From Sphaerosporella brunnea (Eukaryota; Ascomycota; Pezizomycetes; Pezizales; Pyronemataceae), in assembly GCA_008704415.1 (NCBI GenBank), contig VXIS01000573.1, positions 1 through 15,642 of the forward strand: 15,642 bases of DNA, in the 5' to 3' direction. A program made the position numbers and the translations under genes. Under the pieces are notes generated by a model, which did no database searches, had not been told where the DNA came from, and saw only the letters and a program-made list of their open reading frames with translations. Shown piece after piece: positions 1 through 8,203 of the stretch (positions within the stretch are counted from its first letter, which is position 1; each line of letters begins with the position of its first letter).

Positions 1-24
1 ACTAAACCCATCCATCGAAAACCA
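1..24 (-). repeat. start of the 3' LTR of Gypsy element A (cut by window edge)
   Basis: On the minus strand a TGG immediately follows the purine-rich tract and starts the probable 3' LTR, which continues out of the window. Only 24 bases are visible, so LTR length and identity cannot be judged. The TG start and the position just after the polypurine tract support the call. Confidence 0.55.
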
Positions 25-40
25 CTCCCCATGCCCCATT
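25..40 (-). other. polypurine tract of Gypsy element A
   Basis: Read on the minus strand this is AATGGGGCATGGGGAG, a G-rich, nearly all-purine run 7 bases after the pol stop codon and directly before the TG of the 3' LTR. This is the usual place and composition of the plus-strand DNA primer in LTR retrotransposons. The exact 5' limit is uncertain. Confidence 0.65.
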
Positions 41-47
41 GATATCA

Positions 48-3000
48 TTACCGTCGTACTGCCGTTTTCGCTCTCACCAAAAAAACCTCATCTTCCGGTG
101 CCATCCACTTGTAGACTGTCAGCCCGTTGGCCCGATGGTATGCCCGCAGAATATGGTCACATCCACCTTTCAGGTCACGAAGCGGCTGCCATGTTGGCTT
201 AGGGTCACCCAGCCACTTGACATGATAGCGGAGGTTGCGCAGTGTCGATCCCCGGTGGCCTATAATGCCCTCAACCTCGAACTCCGGTGCCGCACTGTCG
301 GTAGACCGCAACGGTGGTGGTGGCGGGTGGTCTCGACCCAGATCAACATTGCATGGCTTCAATCGATCAACATTGAAGGTAGGAGGCATACGCCAATGCT
401 TAGGAATGTCGAGGACGAAAGCATTTGGCCCTACTGCTCTGAGTAACCTGAAAGGGCCAGCGTATGGGTGCTGAAATTTGCGACTGTTTTCTCCCAACTC
501 TGCTTTGACGACATTGGCATATCCAACTGGAAGCTTTCTTGTGTCCAGAAACACACGGTCTCCAACTTTGAAAGGGTTCGGCTGTCGGTGCTTGTTGGCC
601 TCAGTGACCATACTGAGTTGTGCTTCCTCGAGGCGCTCTCGAAGCATCCGAAGGTTGATCATCATGCGCTCTGCATATTTCTTTGCGGATTCCGACAGCT
701 GCTTCTGTGTTGGCTCAGGTGCAAGCAAGTCAAGCGGGAAACGCGGTATCCATCCCATATCAGCTTCGAAGGGGGCTTGGCCGGTAGCTTTATGTTTTGC
801 CGCATTGTAGGTGAACTCGGCCATGGGCAACAAGGAGGGCCAATCAGCCGGGTTCGAGAGTTGCGCAATGTACGCTTTCAAGTATGTCTCCAGGATGGCG
901 TTCGCTTTCTCTGCCTGACCATCGGACTGAGGGTGGTAGGCTGTCGACATGCGCAGCTTTACACCTAACTGACAACATAGCGACTGCCAGAAGTCCGCAG
1001 TAAAGCGAGTGTCACGATCTGACACGATTGACAGTGGTAAGCCAGCTGTTCGTACATACGAATCGATGAAGGACGTTGCGAAACGTTCCGCAGTCAAGTC
1101 TGCTTCAGTTACCGGGAACCACCGGGCACGTTTGGTCAGGGGATCGATAATGGTTGCGACTGCATCGTATCCTTCTGTTGAGCGAGGTAACTTTGTGATG
1201 AAGTCAATGTTGACACGTTCTCCTCGTTCTTGTGGAATTGGAAGTGGCTGCATCAACCCATAAGTTGCGCTGTTCTTGTGCTTGACCCGATGGCACACAT
1301 CACAGCCACGTACCCAGGCCATCACCGAGTCTGTCAGCTTGGGCCAGAAATAGCGGGCGGCCACTGCTGCAACTGTCTTAGCTACGCCAACATGGCCACC
1401 TCCAAATGTCGCATCATGGGCTTCCCGCAGCACATCAGTCCGCAGTGGTTGAGGGATACACAACTTATTTCCCGAAGCCCTGTGAAACAGGAGGCCATCG
1501 TCCAAGTAATACCCCTTTGCACGCTCGCGTGCTCGCCTTGTGACTTGTCGTTTCGTTGTATCATTCTCCGACGGTTGCAATACTTCCACAACAGGACCCA
1601 AGACGGCATCTTCTGTGTACTTCTGACGAACTTCAGCTAGCCATTCCTTGGCTGCCGTTATTTGAAGTTCGACCATGTTGAGTGTCACAGCTGCTGGTAC
1701 TGGTGTAGTACCTGCGTTTGGCAATGTCGGAGCTGATGCATGGTTGATCCGACTCAGCGCATCAGCAACCACATTTGCAGCCCCAGGGAAGTACTTGATG
1801 TCATATGAGTGTTGCTGAAGCTTGTCAAGATGTCGCCACTGGCGACTGCTAAGCTTGTTTTGACTGAGGATATGTTGAAGTGCGGCGTGGTCAGTGTAGA
1901 TTGTTGTATGGCGACGTCCATGAACATAGCAAGCCCAGTGTTCCAGATTGGCGCTGATGGCAAGCAGTTCACGATCGTAGGTAGGGTACCTTGTTTCGAC
2001 ATCATGGAGCTTGCGGGAGAAGAACCCCAATGGTCGTTCCGTCATTCTTCCATTCCACATCTGTCGTTGAGCCAACACTCCACCAATGGCTACATCTGAA
2101 GCATCTGTTCGCAAAATAAAGTCCGCATCAGGATCCAGGGTGGCGAGGACTGGTGCTGATGTCAGTGCCTGTTTGAGGTCATCCAGCTGTGCTTGGTGTG
2201 CGGTTGTCCACTGCCACAAATCACCCTTATGGCTGTTACTTGTCAGATCATGTAAGAGAGCAGCTCGTTGCGCAAATCGCTCCACAAATTTGCGGTAGTA
2301 TCCTGCCAATCCCAGGAATGAACGCAACTCGGATGCTGAGCTGGGCATCGGCCAATCACGAATTGCAGCTACCTTCTTTTCGTCCGTTGCGATACCCGCT
2401 TTGGTTACTCGGAACCCGACAAATGTCGTTTCCAACATTCCGAAAGAGCACTTTCCTTCGTTCAGCTTGAGACGGGCACGCCGAATTGATTGTAATACTG
2501 CCTCCACTTGGGTTTGGTGTTCGGCTAGTGTCCGTGAATATATCAGAACATCGTCCAGATATACCACTGAGTAGCGTCGATGGGGAGCCAAGATCCTGTG
2601 CATCGCTCGCATAAACGCTGCCGGCGCATTTGCCAAGCCAAACGGAATGACTCGCCACTCGTAGAATCCCTCGGGAGCAATGAAGGCAGTTTTGTGACAG
2701 TCATCGGGGTGGATGCGTAACTGGTGGTAACCGCTTGCCAGGTCAAGTTTTGTGAAGACACGAGCCCCATGTAGTCGGTCCAGCAGGTCGTCAATATATG
2801 GCAGTGGATAGCGGTCTTTACTTGTGATTCTGTTTAAAGCACGGTAGTCCACACACATACGCAATGATCCGTCACTTTTCTTGACGAAGATGATCGGTGC
2901 CGCATATCGTGAGTTGGAGTCCGTCACCCAGCCATTTGCCAGCAGCTTGGCTATTTGTCGTTCGAATTCTTCTCTCTCAGCTGCTGTCATACGATAAGGC

Positions 3001-3905
3001 TGGCGATGTGGGATTCGAGCAGTCGGATCGGTGATGATACGGAAATCTGAACCATCAGCTGCCGGAGGTGGTACTCCTTCAGGTGGCTCAAATAGATCGG
3101 CAAAGGCTTTCCGAACCCTCATTCTCCATGTCTCCAAATCTGCTGGCTTGGGGTCATCGTACTCTGCCACCATCTTGTCAACCCTTTCGCGTACATCAAT
3201 CACGAATAAAGTATTGCGAGTAGAGCGAGACCGTCTGTTCCGTAGTCGCGATACGACCTCTCGAGCCGAAATAAGGTTGATTCCGGCGGCTTCGCCAACC
3301 CGAGCACAATAGGCTTCCAGATCTCTAGCACGGCCCTGATGGGGACGAAGACCCAAAAGTGATTTCTGCGGTAAAAAAGCGGGACAACCTTCAGCATTCA
3401 GACAGGACCAGTCGGGCTCCAGCAGGTGTAGACGGTTTTCAGCGTCCACCATATGAGGGTTCTGAGCATGCCAGCTTTTACCCACAATCAAATCGTAGGC
3501 TCCTTGGAGGTCAAACACGACATACCAACCAGCTATGCTTGCTGAGTTGCCTGTTATACCTCGGATATTGCCATCGATCCAGACTTGATAACGTGGCTGC
3601 GGTGGGTGCTTGATACCTGCCGTGACGACTTCCATAATGCCACAGTGTCGCAGAGGCAACCCCAGCGATTTGGCGTACTTCTCATCGATGTAGCAGGATG
3701 AAGCTCCATTGTCCATTAGGGTGTAGGCGGAACGGGTTTTGTGGTTGGAAGTAGAAATTTTCGCATAAAAACGTAACAGGTCAGAGTTTGTCTCGGTATC
3801 CGCCGTTGCAGATAGGTTACCAAGGTACAAAGTTGTTGCATTTCGTTCTACTTCTCTTCCACCATACTCAGTAAGGGGACGTTCCTTCGCCCTTACTGAG
3901 TGACA
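48..3905 (-). CDS. pol: Gypsy Pol polyprotein (protease, RT, RNase H, integrase, chromodomain)
   Basis: This is the Pol part of a Gag-Pol polyprotein that copies and integrates the element. It has no convincing ATG: the frame is open from the slippery site at 3911-3905 through the first possible TTG at 3830 to the TAA at 50-48, so entry by -1 frameshifting from gag is the best model. Residues counted from 3830 are as follows. A protease-like loop with DNG at 40-42 lies where DSG or DTG is usual. RT spans about 262-440, with YLDD at 424-427. RNase H has D576, E621 and D647. The integrase zinc finger is H805, H813, C843 and C846. The integrase core is D876, D938 and E974, a D-x35-E spacing. A chromodomain covers about 1184-1235. 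There are no internal stops or frameshifts. The chromodomain places it in the chromovirus clade, where it is thought to steer integration to marked chromatin. The protease triplet is the only odd catalytic site. Confidence 0.93.
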   Translation of the reverse strand, partial: CHSVRAKERPLTEYGGREVERNATTLYLGNLSATADTETNSDLLRFYAKISTSNHKTRSAYTLMDNGASSCYIDEKYAKSLGLPLRHCGIMEVVTAGIKHPPQPRYQVWIDGNIRGITGNSASIAGWYVVFDLQGAYDLIVGKSWHAQNPHMVDAENRLHLLEPDWSCLNAEGCPAFLPQKSLLGLRPHQGRARDLEAYCARVGEAAGINLISAREVVSRLRNRRSRSTRNTLFVIDVRERVDKMVAEYDDPKPADLETWRMRVRKAFADLFEPPEGVPPPAADGSDFRIITDPTARIPHRQPYRMTAAEREEFERQIAKLLANGWVTDSNSRYAAPIIFVKKSDGSLRMCVDYRALNRITSKDRYPLPYIDDLLDRLHGARVFTKLDLASGYHQLRIHPDDCHKTAFIAPEGFYEWRVIPFGLANAPAAFMRAMHRILAPHRRYSVVYLDDVLIYSRTLAEHQTQVEAVLQSIRRARLKLNEGKCSFGMLETTFVGFRVTKAGIATDEKKVAAIRDWPMPSSASELRSFLGLAGYYRKFVERFAQRAALLHDLTSNSHKGDLWQWTTAHQAQLDDLKQALTSAPVLATLDPDADFILRTDASDVAIGGVLAQRQMWNGRMTERPLGFFSRKLHDVETRYPTYDRELLAISANLEHWACYVHGRRHTTIYTDHAALQHILSQNKLSSRQWRHLDKLQQHSYDIKYFPGAANVVADALSRINHASAPTLPNAGTTPVPAAVTLNMVELQITAAKEWLAEVRQKYTEDAVLGPVVEVLQPSENDTTKRQVTRRARERAKGYYLDDGLLFHRASGNKLCIPQPLRTDVLREAHDATFGGGHVGVAKTVAAVAARYFWPKLTDSVMAWVRGCDVCHRVKHKNSATYGLMQPLPIPQERGERVNIDFITKLPRSTEGYDAVATIIDPLTKRARWFPVTEADLTAERFATSFIDSYVRTAGLPLSIVSDRDTRFTADFWQSLCCQLGVKLRMSTAYHPQSDGQAEKANAILETYLKAYIAQLSNPADWPSLLPMAEFTYNAAKHKATGQAPFEADMGWIPRFPLDLLAPEPTQKQLSESAKKYAERMMINLRMLRERLEEAQLSMVTEANKHRQPNPFKVGDRVFLDTRKLPVGYANVVKAELGENSRKFQHPYAGPFRLLRAVGPNAFVLDIPKHWRMPPTFNVDRLKPCNVDLGRDHPPPPPLRSTDSAAPEFEVEGIIGHRGSTLRNLRYHVKWLGDPKPTWQPLRDLKGGCDHILRAYHRANGLTVYKWMAPEDEVFLVRAKTAVRR

Positions 3906-3911
3906 TTTCCC
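3866..3911 (-). promoter_or_regulatory. programmed -1 frameshift signal between gag and pol
   Basis: On the minus strand the heptamer GGGAAAT at 3911-3905 is phased G GGA AAT in the gag frame, which fits the X XXY YYZ slippery rule. Three bases later begins a perfect 12-bp inverted repeat (ACTCAGTAAGGG and its complement, 3901-3890 and 3877-3866) with a 12-nt loop. The gag TAA stop lies inside the upstream arm. The pol frame is the -1 frame and is open through the site to pol. The spacer of 3-4 nt is shorter than the common 5-9 nt, but the terminal A-U pair could open. The sequence supports the mechanism; efficiency cannot be read from it. Confidence 0.8.
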
Positions 3912-5584
3912 GACCGCGGGGCGGCAGCCGTCGCGTTCGACACCACCGTCTCAGCATATCCACCCTCCATATCTTCCACGCCCATGCCAGGTTCCTCCTC
4001 AAGCTCCTCCACAGGCCACTGCATGTCGCTCTCGTCTTCAACCTCACCAGCTTCTATGGCATACATCCGATAGTTACCGCCGAAGCGACCGCCACGACCT
4101 CGTCCACGTGTAGATCCGCGGCTTCCTCCAGTGCGGGTATTGACGTATCCTCCACGTGCACCACTGCCACGGCCACGGTAGTTCGTATCGCCATTTCCAC
4201 GAGATGCACGCCAATTGTGGGAGCGCTCACGAACGTCGGGCATCCCACACTCAGATGCCTTATGACCGTACCTGCCGCAGCGGAAGCATTCTCCATCGAT
4301 AGCGTTTAAGTCCATAGGTTCCGGTCCGTAGTTAGGCGGTGGGTGCATCTGAGGGGTATTTTGTGGAGTTGTATGCATGGCAGTCTGCTGATGAGCAGGC
4401 AGTCCTGTAGGCGTGGGCTCGACACCAGCAGTACTCAGGTAAGTGGAACCCAAGGATCCCATTCGGAGATACCGTTCGTTAGTGAGGTTCATGGCGTCTC
4501 CCAGAGTAACGGTCTTGTTTACAGCGCCCCACATCCGTTCGAGCTGCGCAATCTCATTTTTAGCCACATCAGGAAGCTTCAACCAGTAGTCCTCGAATAG
4601 ACCACTGTCAGACTCACGGTCAAGCTCCAAACTGCCTCCGAGCAGCTTGATGAGCTCGTACGCACGCTTGTTGAAGCCTGCCATGTCGTTTCTTGTGAAC
4701 TTGAGCTCTCGCCATTGTGTGCGAACCACTGACTTGGCAATCTTGGGCACGTAGTAATCCTTGAAGAGGGTGCACAACTGTTGCCAGGAGATCCGATAGG
4801 CGTGGTTGTGAGGAGGCAATCGTGCAATATTGGTTGCCCGTTTAAACCAGTCAAGGACCTCTCTGTTCACGTATCGCCACAAGGTGTCCACAAGTTTGTC
4901 GTCCAAAGACAGCTCAAAGGAGCGACCATCGGGGTCGGTCAAACGTTCTGGAAAGGCACCGCCACCCTGTTCCACGTAGTGCTCAACCTGCCCCAGGAAG
5001 GTCGCAACAGTTTCAAAATCCTTAGCTCCTGTGAATATTGTCGGTTTGTGGTCCAGGAGGTGATCTTTAGATTGTCGTGATGGAGCCTGGATGATGATGG
5101 GTTGCTGCTGTAGAGGTTGAGGGCTGACAGCTTGATACGAAGGAATCTTACGGGCTAACTCATTGACTGTATCGTACCGTTTCCGCCACTTGACCGCCAT
5201 GTCTCGCTGTTTTTCGTACTCTTTTTGCCATTTCGCCGTGTCCGCATCACTTGACATAGTCATCTTTGCAGCGAGGTCCGCCTTAAGAGAAACAATCTCG
5301 GCCTCCAAGGCAGCTTCGCGGTCTGAAGGTGCCTGCTTGGTACCCGTCAGCTGTATTTGCAGCTGGTCGCGTTCGAAGGTCAACTCGTCGTAAAGCGTCA
5401 ATAGCTGCTCATGCTGGGTTCTCCAGTTGTGGTACCGCTCACGCATCGCATCAAGGGCAACCACCAGTACCCGTCGCTCTCCATCCTCCACTGTAGTAGA
5501 ATGATCCCGAACGGCTTTGTCAAAGTCCTCGACAAGGGGCCAAACGGCCACGTCAATCTCTGATTGGGCCTGCATTGAGCCCAT
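3893..5584 (-). CDS. gag: Gypsy Gag (capsid and CCHC nucleocapsid)
   Basis: This is the structural protein that forms the virus-like particle and packages the element RNA. The 563-residue frame starts at an ATG 265 bases inside the primer-binding site and ends at TAA 3895-3893. Residues about 60-150 are charged and probably coiled coil. Residues about 170-375 form the retrotransposon-gag capsid region. A single CCHC zinc knuckle has C433, C436, H441 and C446. Residues about 460-503 are RGG/GR-rich, a likely RNA-binding stretch, and about 512-545 are acidic. A second ATG three codons downstream could also serve. The last codons contain the slippery site used to enter pol. No breaks are seen. 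Confidence 0.92.
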   Translation of the reverse strand: MGSMQAQSEIDVAVWPLVEDFDKAVRDHSTTVEDGERRVLVVALDAMRERYHNWRTQHEQLLTLYDELTFERDQLQIQLTGTKQAPSDREAALEAEIVSLKADLAAKMTMSSDADTAKWQKEYEKQRDMAVKWRKRYDTVNELARKIPSYQAVSPQPLQQQPIIIQAPSRQSKDHLLDHKPTIFTGAKDFETVATFLGQVEHYVEQGGGAFPERLTDPDGRSFELSLDDKLVDTLWRYVNREVLDWFKRATNIARLPPHNHAYRISWQQLCTLFKDYYVPKIAKSVVRTQWRELKFTRNDMAGFNKRAYELIKLLGGSLELDRESDSGLFEDYWLKLPDVAKNEIAQLERMWGAVNKTVTLGDAMNLTNERYLRMGSLGSTYLSTAGVEPTPTGLPAHQQTAMHTTPQNTPQMHPPPNYGPEPMDLNAIDGECFRCGRYGHKASECGMPDVRERSHNWRASRGNGDTNYRGRGSGARGGYVNTRTGGSRGSTRGRGRGGRFGGNYRMYAIEAGEVEDESDMQWPVEELEEEPGMGVEDMEGGYAETVVSNATAAAPRSGNVTQ

Positions 5585-5655
5585 TGCAACAGTCGCCGGT
5601 GTTGATGGTTCGTTATCGTGTTGTCGTATTTATCGTTTTTATCGTGTTTATCGTT

Positions 5656-5790
5656 TTGTCGCGGGATTGTGTCGTTGTCGTCGCGAAATTCTTTTCGTTT
5701 TATGTTTTTCTTGTCGCGGAACCACGTCGCTTCCTTTTTTCTTGTCGCGGAACCACGTCGCTTTTCTTGCTTGTCGCGGGACTGCGTCGC
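5656..5790 (-). repeat. ~30-bp repeats in the untranslated leader of Gypsy element A
   Basis: Between the primer-binding site and the gag ATG lies a 264-bp leader that is CG-rich and low in complexity. On the plus strand a block like CTTGTCGCGGAACCACGTCGC occurs at 5710-5730 and 5741-5761, with diverged copies at 5770-5790 and about 5656-5674. The three better copies are spaced about 30 bp apart. Around 5618-5655 there are also short TTATCGTT-like iterations. The position suits a packaging or dimerisation signal or a leader structure, but no function can be shown from sequence. Confidence 0.6.
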
Positions 5791-5848
5791 GTGGTCAAAG
5801 GACGCGGAAAAGAAAAGCCACTCCCCCCTTCGCGGGTTTGTCGAATAT

Positions 5849-5862
5849 GGGTGCTGCTACCA
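5849..5862 (-). other. primer-binding site of Gypsy element A
   Basis: On the minus strand TGGTAGCAGCACCC lies 2 bases inside the presumed 5' LTR end (CCCCTCA). TGG is complementary to the CCA tail of a tRNA. The following bases, through about 5840, read as the complement of an acceptor strand, a T-stem and a T-loop (GTCGAAT). The pattern fits an initiator-methionine-like tRNA ending in CTGCTACCA, but the tRNA identity must be checked in the host genome. Confidence 0.7.
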
Positions 5863-5864
5863 GT

Positions 5865-5937
5865 TGAGGGGTGGGTATAGTAGTATGTAGAGGTCTAAGT
5901 CTATTGCGGGTGCGACCCGGGGGGTCTATCTAGCTAG
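5865..5937 (-). repeat. truncated 5' LTR (U5 end) of Gypsy element A
   Basis: The minus-strand sequence ending in CCCACCCCTCA just before the primer-binding site is taken as the U5 end of the 5' LTR. About 70 bases remain before sequence of the oppositely oriented Gypsy fragment begins. The outer LTR end seen at positions 24-1 is not found here, so the promoter-bearing part is missing. The right border is an estimate. Confidence 0.5.
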
Positions 5938-5958
5938 GTGCACAGAGCGGCACTCCGC

Positions 5959-6437
5959 CTAAACCCAAGCCCTATCACTCGACCCATATCCGCACCCTAC
6001 ACGGAGAAGCTGAAGGATGTCAGAGCCTTCCTTGGATTTGCCAACTTCTACCGCCGATTCATACGTTCCTACTCGCAGGTGGTACGACCACTCACCCGTT
6101 TGACCCAAAAGGACGTGCCATTCCAATGGACCAAGACCGAACAGGAAGCCTTTGACAACCTGAAGACGTGCTTCACCACCGCCCCAGTCCTCCGTCGCTT
6201 TGACCACGACCGGGACGTCATCGTGGAAACAGACGCCTCCGACTATGTCTCCGCTGGCATCCTATCACAGTACGACGACGACGGCATCCTCCACCCTGTT
6301 GCGTACTTCTCTAAGAAGCATTCCCCTGCAGAATGCAACTACGAGATCTACGACAAGGAGTTGATGGCTATCGTCCGGGCTTTTGAGGAATGGCGACCGG
6401 AACTCCAATCCGTGGAGAATCCAATCCAGGTGCTCAC
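5959..6437 (+). pseudogene. Gypsy pol fragment (RT connection and RNase H), element B
   Basis: This is an open stretch on the plus strand with clear chromovirus homology. It starts near the RT end with the [12 protein letters not shown] motif and continues into RNase H with TDASDY (near 6230), the [13 protein letters not shown] motif and YDKEL. The frame is cut after QVLT, one codon before the third RNase H aspartate expected in the TDHKN motif, because an LTR starts at 6438. No gag, RT palm or integrase remains. The family differs from element A: the residues here match the Tf1/sushi-like consensus more closely. Homology upstream of about 5995 is weak and may be out of frame. It is a dead fragment. 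Confidence 0.85.
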
Positions 6438-6762
6438 TGTCACGGCGCGAGTTTGGATGGAGTTTTCCGACTAAGCTACCGGCTTTTACTCTCAATGAAA
6501 TCGGCTGGAACTCTCAGATCTAAGGCTTCAAAGGATGCTGATTCATTTGCTGTTCTCAAATTTACCCCCCCGTTGATGGTTGTCACGTGGTGAGGTTCGG
6601 AAGTGGGGGTTGTTTGTGGTGCTCTGTCGGGAGACTCGGTGGGGTGGCTCCGAGCCGAGGTTATATTCGGCTACCACGTGGCGCGGCGCACCGCAGTCAC
6701 GTGATTGCTATAAGGGGCCTTCGCTTCCGCTTTGTTGTTTGTTTTCCCTTTCCTCTTTACTG
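6438..6762 (+). repeat. truncated LTR of family C
   Basis: It begins TGTCACGGCGCGAG directly after the broken RNase H frame. The same start and a shared distal block (about 6645-6762) occur in the solo LTR at 14195-14512. That pairing identifies it as an LTR rather than unique sequence. The shared block includes two CACGTG boxes and a TATA-like motif. This copy is about 170 bp longer in its middle part and lacks the last ~165 bp seen in the solo LTR. It stops at the Copia element, and the missing end is not found on the far side of that element. Confidence 0.75.
6675..6714 (+). promoter_or_regulatory. LTR core promoter with twin CACGTG boxes and TATA
   Basis: Two CACGTG palindromes (6675-6680 and 6698-6703) precede a TATAAG at 6709-6714. 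The same order and similar spacing recur in the solo LTR at 14259-14264, 14282-14287 and 14293-14299. Conservation of this block between two otherwise diverged LTRs argues that it is the element promoter. CACGTG is the usual bHLH (E-box) site in fungi. Confidence 0.55.
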
Positions 6763-7365
6763 TGATGAAAGGTGGGTTTGCGTGAAGCGGAAGTGGAGCA
6801 ATACCGGTAAAGGTATTTAGAGCAGAAGGATGATAGGAACTGAAGAGAGGAGTGCGGAATCTGTTATCACAATAGAGAAGTGAAGAGAAGATCTTATTCT
6901 CGAGGAGATTGTTGTGTTGATTGTTGTGCTTGGTTTGAGGGAGAGAGAGCGGGTATATATACCCGAGAGCTCAGCCCGCCAAACCTAGTATGTAACTATG
7001 TATACATGATTCGAGTGACTCATGATGACTGTGAGTCATACGTGTGAGTCATACATGGAATGTAAGAGAAACAACTAGAAATAGAATGACACATAACCAG
7101 TAAGCGCTAATGCACAGCCGCGTATGACTGTGTGCGTTTGTGCGCAACAGTGAGTCAACGTAAGGCAGACACGAGTAAGCCTGACTGGAAAAGGAAGGTG
7201 TGTGCAAACAGGCGAGAGATAACAAAATAAGAAAGCATGTGATGAGTACATGGTGTAGTAAACGCAGTGGTAAGTGCCCGTGATGAGTGTAAGATGAAAC
7301 CAGTATGAAATAGGAAAACACTGCAGGGAGACCAAAGAAGATACCACGTCCATCACGATTTAACA
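6763..7365 (-). repeat. 3' LTR of the Copia element
   Basis: Its 603 bp are identical in length to the other LTR. It starts TGTTAAATCG and ends CCTTTCATCA on the minus strand. It carries the same palindromic TATA core (6950-6965) and TGASTCA sites (7016-7022, 7032-7038, 7045-7051, 7151-7157) as its partner. Open frames inside it are repeat-internal and not treated as genes. Confidence 0.95.
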
Positions 7366-7857
7366 CCCCTTCTCACTTGCCACTGTTCCAAAAATACGAG
7401 AGCAGAGATGCCCACGTACCGCCTGTACAACCGCCTTTGTACATATATCTGCAAGGTTGTTTTTGCCGTCGATGTGGATGACCGTAAGTTGTCCCGATTC
7501 GATAAGTTCACGTATGGAGTGGTAGTGCATGTCCACGTGTTTGGATCGATCGTTGAGACGGTGATTTTCTGCGATATCGATTGCTCCAGTATTGTCGCTT
7601 CGAATTGCCGCGGGAATGTCTTGGTGAAGAAGTTCAACGAGGGCTCGCATTGTCCAGAGGTAATGTTTCGAGGTCATAGAGAGGGCCATGTATTCAGCTT
7701 CGGTGGTTGAAGTGGCAACTGAACGTTGTCGTCGAGACCGCCAACTGATGGTTGCTTCTCCAAGTTGGAACAGGTATCCCCAAAAGCTTCGTCGAGTATC
7801 AAGACAGTTTCCGTATGAAGCGTCGCAAAATCCTTCAAGGTAGAGATCGTTTCCACA
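7360..7857 (-). pseudogene. Copia Pol: RNase H segment
   Basis: This is the continuation of the RT frame after an in-frame TGA (7860-7858). It reads through the Copia RNase H signatures: FCDASYG with the first aspartate, RRSFWGYLF, ISWRS, the STTEAEYMAL motif with the glutamate, and SDNTGAI with the second aspartate. It ends at a stop in the first bases of the 3' LTR. All catalytic residues are present, so the only damage here is the stop at its upstream edge. RNase H would remove the RNA strand during reverse transcription. Confidence 0.88.
7366..7374 (-). other. polypurine tract of the Copia element
   Basis: On the minus strand GAGAAGGGG directly abuts the 3' LTR, the expected place for the plus-strand primer. 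The RNase H frame ends just inside the LTR at 7360, so the tract overlaps the end of the coding region. Confidence 0.75.
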
Positions 7858-8203
7858 TCAATAGGTAAGTTTAAGGCTTCGTGTTCCTTTCAGGTATCGA
7901 AGGACTCGTTTAGCCGCTTGCAGATGTACGAGGGTAGGTGAGGAGTTGAACTGTGAGAGGTGTGTAACTGCATAGGCGAGATCAGGTCTTGTTCCGGTAA
8001 CTGCGTACATGAGAGATCCGATAATTTGCTGGTAGAGTGAGATGTTTTCGATCCGTTGCTCAGGTGGTCCTGCCCGAAGTTGTACGTTTACATCGAGGGG
8101 AGTTGAGACGGAGTTGCAATCTTTCATACCGAAGCGGTCGAGAACTTTGTCAATGTAGGTTTCCTGGGAAAGAGTGATTGCCTGGTCGGTAAAGTCGATT
8201 TTT
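7858..8203 (-). pseudogene. Copia Pol: RT thumb/connection segment
   Basis: The frame continues the RT after a one-base slip in a run of five T (8199-8203 on the plus strand). It carries the characteristic Copia stretch with SLMYAVTGTRPDLAYAV and the AAKRVLRYLKGT motif before the TGA at 7860-7858. The protein match switches frame exactly at the homopolymer. One extra base there, real or a sequencing error, explains the break. Confidence 0.85.

Larger units (their letters stand above)
1..5937 (-). mobile_element. Ty3/Gypsy chromovirus (element A), 5' LTR truncated
   Basis: This is an LTR retrotransposon read on the minus strand. In transcription order it has a remnant of the 5' LTR (from about 5937 to 5865), a primer-binding site (5862-5849), a leader, gag, a -1 frameshift signal, pol, a polypurine tract (40-25) and the first bases of the 3' LTR at the window edge. 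Both gag and pol are open over their full length, so the coding part appears young. The 5' LTR is not complete: the bases expected at its outer end, known from the 3' LTR start at 24-1, do not occur to the right of 5865, where a different Gypsy fragment in the opposite orientation follows. The right border at 5937 is approximate. The element should therefore have lost its own promoter, even though its proteins look intact. Confidence 0.9.

Noticed and set aside
39..3613. Many plus-strand open frames opposite the Gypsy pol
   Set aside because: The minus-strand pol has complete domain order and catalytic residues; the plus-strand frames are its shadows.
7049..7366. Open frames of about 90-107 codons inside both Copia LTRs (also at 12212-12535)
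   Set aside because: They lie wholly in the LTR, overlap promoter sites and the LTR ends, and look like compositional open frames with no known family.
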